A stretch of DNA of 42,604 nt. Origin: Streptomyces poriferorum (GTDB taxonomy: Bacteria; Actinomycetota; Actinomycetes; Streptomycetales; Streptomycetaceae). The stretch's first letter is position 1; every line of letters starts with the position of its first letter. The notes under the pieces are model-generated. The model did not search any database. It was given only the letters and a program-made list of their open reading frames with translations, and was not told where the DNA came from. Position numbers and translations under genes: made by a program. Positions 39,678 to 42,604 of the stretch are shown piece after piece. The DNA is taken from contig NZ_JAELVH010000032.1 in the NCBI RefSeq assembly GCF_019399235.1, positions 418 through 43,021 on the forward strand, read 5' to 3'.

Positions 39678-40127
39678 ATGCGAATCGGGGAACTGGCCGA
39701 ACGCGCCGGTACGACGACACGGACGCTGCGGTACTACGAGTCACGGGGCCTGCTGCCGGCACGCCGCGCGGAGAACGGTTACCGCACCTACGACGAGGGC
39801 GACCTGCGGCTGATCCAGCAGATCCGGACCCTTCAGGACTTCGGGTTCGACCTGGAGGAGACCCGTCCGTTCGTCGACTGCCTGCGCGCCGGCCATCCGG
39901 CGGGCGACTCCTGCCCGGCCTCGCTGGCCGTCTACCGGCGCAAGCTCGGCGAACTGGACGCGCTCATCGGCCAGCTCCAGTCGGTCCGCACGGAGGTGGG
40001 CGCCCAGTTGGCCCGCGCCGAGCTGGAGGCGTCCGCCGAGCTGCCGGGCGGCCCCGAACCACGTTGTGAACTGGGACCGACCGCCCCTCAATCGCCGGTC
40101 GGCCCGAACTGGGAGGACGAGAGATGA
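39678..40127 (+). CDS. MerR-family regulator, cysteine-containing
   Basis: A 149-residue regulator. The N-terminal winged helix is canonical: MRIGELAERAGTTTRTLRYYESRGLLPARRAENGYRTYDEGDLRLIQQIRTLQDFGFDLEE. A coiled-coil dimer helix follows (YRRKLGELDALIGQLQSVRTEVGAQL). Cysteines at 68 and 79 (VDCLRAGHPAGDSCP) and 130 (EPRCEL) could sense thiol redox or bind metal. They are not in the CueR/ZntR arrangement. The ATG at 39678 follows a -10 hexamer closely and lacks a ribosome-binding site. Its stop overlaps the thioredoxin start (ATGA), so regulator and thioredoxin are co-translated. A perfect MerR dyad lies in its own promoter, suggesting autoregulation of a redox-responsive operon (inference). 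Confidence 0.9.
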   Translation: MRIGELAERAGTTTRTLRYYESRGLLPARRAENGYRTYDEGDLRLIQQIRTLQDFGFDLEETRPFVDCLRAGHPAGDSCPASLAVYRRKLGELDALIGQLQSVRTEVGAQLARAELEASAELPGGPEPRCELGPTAPQSPVGPNWEDER

Positions 40128-40468
40128 TCCACGCAGAAGGTGTCGCCGAGGTCACCGACACGACGTTCGACGCCGAAGTGCTGGCAGCCGGCCTGCCGGT
40201 CCTGGTCGAATTCACCGCCGACTGGTGCGGTCCCTGCCGCCAGCTGGCCCCGGTGCTCAGCGCGATCGCCGCGGAGGAGGCCGGCCGGCTCAAGGTGGTG
40301 CAGATCGACGTGGACCACAACCCGGGGATCACGAGCCGCTACGCGGTGCTCTCCATGCCGACCCTGATGGTGTTCCAGGACGGCGAACCGGTGAAGTCGA
40401 TGGTGGGCGCCCGCCCCAAGCGGCGCCTGCTCCAGGAGCTGGAGGGGGTACTGCCGGCGGCGGTCTGA
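40124..40468 (+). CDS. Thioredoxin
   Basis: A 114-residue classical thioredoxin, a cytoplasmic disulfide reductase partner. FTADWCGPCRQLAPVL contains the active-site pair Cys35-Cys38 (WCGPC). VQIDVDHNPGITSRYAVLSMPTLMVFQDGEPVKSMVGARPKRRLLQEL carries the cis-proline (MPT) and the conserved final strand and helix. Length and motifs are complete. The ATG at 40124 overlaps the merR stop by four bases. As the only cargo of a MerR-controlled operon it is likely made in response to the MerR signal. A terminator hairpin follows, separating it from the convergent glgB. Confidence 0.93.
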   Translation: MIHAEGVAEVTDTTFDAEVLAAGLPVLVEFTADWCGPCRQLAPVLSAIAAEEAGRLKVVQIDVDHNPGITSRYAVLSMPTLMVFQDGEPVKSMVGARPKRRLLQELEGVLPAAV

Positions 40469-40486
40469 CCCGAGCCCGGCACGCGC

Positions 40487-40518
40487 GGGCCCGCACCACC
40501 TGTACGTGGTGCGGGCCC
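40487..40518. terminator. Bidirectional terminator between the thioredoxin gene and glgB
   Basis: Perfect 13-bp arms GGGCCCGCACCAC (40487-40499) and GTGGTGCGGGCCC (40506-40518), 6-nt loop, between the convergent stops at 40468 and 40542. Confidence 0.88.
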
Positions 40519-40541
40519 CCGCCCGTTCCGACGCCGCTCGG

Positions 40542-42604
40542 TCAGGCCGGCCGCAGCCACACCGTCGCCAGCGGCGGCAGCGTCAGCGTGATGCTGGTGT
40601 CCCGGCCGTGCGCCGCCACCGCCTCCGGCTTCAGCGGCTCCTCGTTGCGCACGTCGCTTCCGCCGTACCGCAGCTCGTCCGTGTTCAGGACCTCCACCCA
40701 GGCCTCCGGCCCGTCCGGTACCCCGATGCGGTAGTCGTGCCGCACCACCGGGGAGAAGTGGGAGACGGCGATCAACGGCGATCCGTCAGCGTCGTACCGG
40801 ACGAACGCGAACGCGTTGTCCTCCGCGGCGCCGCCCTCGATCCAGCTGAAGCCCTCCGGCACGGTGTCGCGCTGCCACAGCGCGGGCGTCGCCCCGTACA
40901 CGGTGTTGAGGTCGCTGACCAGGGTCCTTACGCCCCGGTGGTCGCTCTCCGCCGCGTACGACGGGTCGAGCAGCCACCAGTCGGGGCCGTGCCCCTCCGA
41001 CCACTCCGCTCCCTGGGCGAACTCCTGCCCCATGAACAGGAGCTGCTTGCCGGGGTGGGCCCACATGAAGCCGAGATAGGCGCGGTGGTTGGCACGCTGC
41101 TGCCACCAGTCGCCGGGCATCTTGCTGACCAGCGAACGCTTGCCGTGCACCACCTCGTCGTGCGAGATCGGCAGGACGTAGTTCTCGCTGTACGCGTACA
41201 CCATCGAGAAGGTCATCTCGTTGTGGTGGTACTTGCGGTGCACCGGCTCCTTCGACACGTACTCCAGCGAGTCGTGCATCCAGCCCATGTTCCACTTCAG
41301 CCCGAAGCCGAGACCGCCGAAGCCGCCGGGGCCCACATGATGGGTGGCACGGGTGACACCGTCCCAGGCGGTGGACTCCTCCGCGATCGTCACGACACCG
41401 GGGTTGCGACGGTAGACGGTCGCGTTCATCTCCTGGAGGAAGGCCACGGCGTCCAGGTTCTCCCGGCCGCCGTGCTCGTTGGGGGACCACTCCCCGTCCT
41501 CGCGCGAGTAGTCGAGGTAGAGCATCGAGGCGACCGCGTCGACCCTAAGCCCGTCGATGTGGAACTCCTCGCACCAGTAAGTGGCGTTGGACACGAGGAA
41601 GTTGCGCACCTCGGTGCGGCCGTAGTCGAATTCGAGCGTGCCCCAGTCCGGGTGCGCGGCCCGCTGCGGGTCCGAGTGCTCGTACAGCGGACGGCCGTCG
41701 AACTCGGCGAGCGCCCACTCGTCGCGCGGGAAGTGCGCCGGCACCCAGTCGACGATCACCCCGATCCCGGCGCCGTGCAGAGCGTCGACGAGGAAGCGGA
41801 AGTCGTCGGGCGAGCCCATCCGGGAAGTCGGGGCGTAGAAGCCGGTGACCTGGTAGCCCCAGGAGCCGCCGAAGGGGTGCTCGGAGACCGGCATCAGCTC
41901 GACGTGGGTGAAGCCCAGGTCGCGTACGTACGCCGGGAGTTGCTCCGCGAGCTGGCGGTAGGTGAGGCCGGGGCGCCAGGACGGCAGATGCACCTCGTAG
42001 ACCGAGAGCGGCGCCTCGTGCACGGGTACGTCCCCGCGGTGGGCCATCCACTCCTGGTCCTGCCAGACGTGGTGCGCGGCCGTGACGACCGAGGCGTTGG
42101 ACGGCGGGACCTCGGCGTGGCGGGCCATCGGGTCGGCGCGCAGCGTGTGCGAGCCGTCCGGGCGGCAGATGTCGAACTTGTACAGCGCGCCCTCGCCGAT
42201 CGCCGGCAGGAACAGCTCCCACACCCCGGTGGAGCCGAGCGAACGCATCGGGAACCCGGTGCCGTCCCAGTAGTTGAAGTCCCCGCAGACGCGGACCCCG
42301 CGGGCGTTGGGCGCCCAGAGGGTGAACCGGGTCCCCGTGACGCCCTGGTGCTCCATGGTCCGGGCGCCGAGCGCGGTCCACAGCTCCTCGTGCCGGCCCT
42401 CGCCGATCAGGTGCAGATCGAGATCGCCGAGCGCGGGCAGGAAGCGGTACGGATCGTGGATCTCGATCTCGTTGTCGTCGTAGGCCACCAGGAGCCGGTA
42501 CTCGGGGACGGTGGACATCGGCAGCAGGCCGGAGAAGAACCCGTCACCGTCGTCGAGCAGTTGGGCCCGCAGCCCCTTGGCGAGGACGGTGACGGAGCGG
42601 GCGA
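40542..42604 (-). CDS. glgB: 1,4-alpha-glucan branching enzyme GlgB (5' end outside window)
   Basis: About 687 C-terminal residues of GlgB, which makes alpha-1,6 branches in glycogen. The frame stays open to the window edge (…VLAKGLRAQLLDDGDGFFSGLLP before MSTVPEYRLLVAYDD), so the internal ATG at 42518 is not the true start. A CBM48 module (GTRFTLWAPNARGVRVCGDFNYWDG) precedes the GH13 barrel with VYEVHLPSW, GFTHVELMPVSEHPFGGSWGYQVTGFYAPTSR, HIDGLRVDAVASMLYLDYSR (nucleophile Asp), VTIAEESTAW (acid/base Glu) and PISHDEVVHGKRS (transition-state Asp). The C-terminal beta domain ends LTLPPLATVWLRPA. Position next to merR-thioredoxin agrees with the S. coelicolor glgBI locus (SCO5440), where GlgE-pathway genes lie upstream. 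Confidence 0.95.
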   Translation of the reverse strand, partial: ARSVTVLAKGLRAQLLDDGDGFFSGLLPMSTVPEYRLLVAYDDNEIEIHDPYRFLPALGDLDLHLIGEGRHEELWTALGARTMEHQGVTGTRFTLWAPNARGVRVCGDFNYWDGTGFPMRSLGSTGVWELFLPAIGEGALYKFDICRPDGSHTLRADPMARHAEVPPSNASVVTAAHHVWQDQEWMAHRGDVPVHEAPLSVYEVHLPSWRPGLTYRQLAEQLPAYVRDLGFTHVELMPVSEHPFGGSWGYQVTGFYAPTSRMGSPDDFRFLVDALHGAGIGVIVDWVPAHFPRDEWALAEFDGRPLYEHSDPQRAAHPDWGTLEFDYGRTEVRNFLVSNATYWCEEFHIDGLRVDAVASMLYLDYSREDGEWSPNEHGGRENLDAVAFLQEMNATVYRRNPGVVTIAEESTAWDGVTRATHHVGPGGFGGLGFGLKWNMGWMHDSLEYVSKEPVHRKYHHNEMTFSMVYAYSENYVLPISHDEVVHGKRSLVSKMPGDWWQQRANHRAYLGFMWAHPGKQLLFMGQEFAQGAEWSEGHGPDWWLLDPSYAAESDHRGVRTLVSDLNTVYGATPALWQRDTVPEGFSWIEGGAAEDNAFAFVRYDADGSPLIAVSHFSPVVRHDYRIGVPDGPEAWVEVLNTDELRYGGSDVRNEEPLKPEAVAAHGRDTSITLTLPPLATVWLRPA

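Noticed and set aside
1..42604. CRISPR arrays, prophage, transposases, tRNA-linked attachment sites
   Set aside because: No regularly spaced repeats, integrase or transposase motifs, or tRNA cloverleaf sequences were recognised on either strand. Composition is uniform and gene content is core.

Overview
The window is a piece of a Streptomyces chromosome core. GC content and third-position GC are very high throughout. The giant polarity coiled-coil gene scy sits next to filP, and the gene order (filP-scy-mce-thiolase-meaB-two-component pair-absC-like MarR ... icmA ... pyk-ackA-pta-pfkA ... merR-thioredoxin-glgB) matches what I remember of the S. coelicolor SCO539x-SCO544x interval. I saw no tRNA, rRNA, CRISPR array, insertion sequence, integrase or att site. 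The left edge (1-103) is a perfect fold-back palindrome that cuts an ABC ATPase gene and looks like a contig-end artefact. The right edge cuts the 5' part of glgB.

Layout. 1-2303: parts of two paralogous ABC-2 type exporters, minus strand. 2385-7372: filP and scy, coiled-coil proteins of polar growth. 7608-10364: methylmalonyl-CoA epimerase, divergent from a thiolase and the B12-mutase chaperone meaB. 10437-13258: a secreted PepSY protein divergent from an OmpR/EnvZ-type pair. 13271-15901: an AbsC-like MarR regulator and an overlapping run of three AIM24-family genes. 16148-17840: two small DUF3817 membrane proteins flanking a thiamine-binding-fold protein and a second MarR regulator. 17924-20785: icmA, preceded by a perfect 24-bp palindrome, and a secreted alpha/beta hydrolase. 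20805-22729: a TetR regulator divergent from a thioredoxin-TPR protein, with a strong inverted repeat between them. 23329-25982: a cassette of three uncharacterised exported or membrane proteins (DUF6230, DUF6114, and a Pro/Ser/Asp-rich secreted protein). 26072-32208: a central-carbon block with pyk, ackA and pta on the minus strand and pfkA divergent. 32346-34037: a multi-pass membrane protein and a tandem-HTH regulator. 34131-37964: a CitA/CitB-type two-component pair divergent from a DctA-type dicarboxylate carrier. 38028-39500: a secreted GH16 beta-glucanase with a LacI-type operator. 39678-40468: a merR-thioredoxin operon. 40542-end: glgB.

How the genes fit together. mce, meaB, icmA and the thiolase serve short-chain and branched acyl-CoA flux between propionyl-, methylmalonyl- and isobutyryl-CoA, which supplies polyketide precursors. 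The partner subunits icmB and mutAB are not in the window. pfkA, pyk, ackA and pta cover glycolytic commitment and acetate overflow. glgB handles glycogen storage. DctA with its sensor pair and the GH16 enzyme acquire carbon. Most regulated genes have short, clear palindromes upstream, and convergent pairs are separated by long, near-perfect hairpins.

The most promising poorly described elements are the DUF6230/DUF6114/secreted-protein cassette, the three-gene AIM24 operon, the DUF3817-MarR module, and the 24-bp palindrome on the icmA promoter. Family names rest on reading motifs in the translated sequence. No database search was run.
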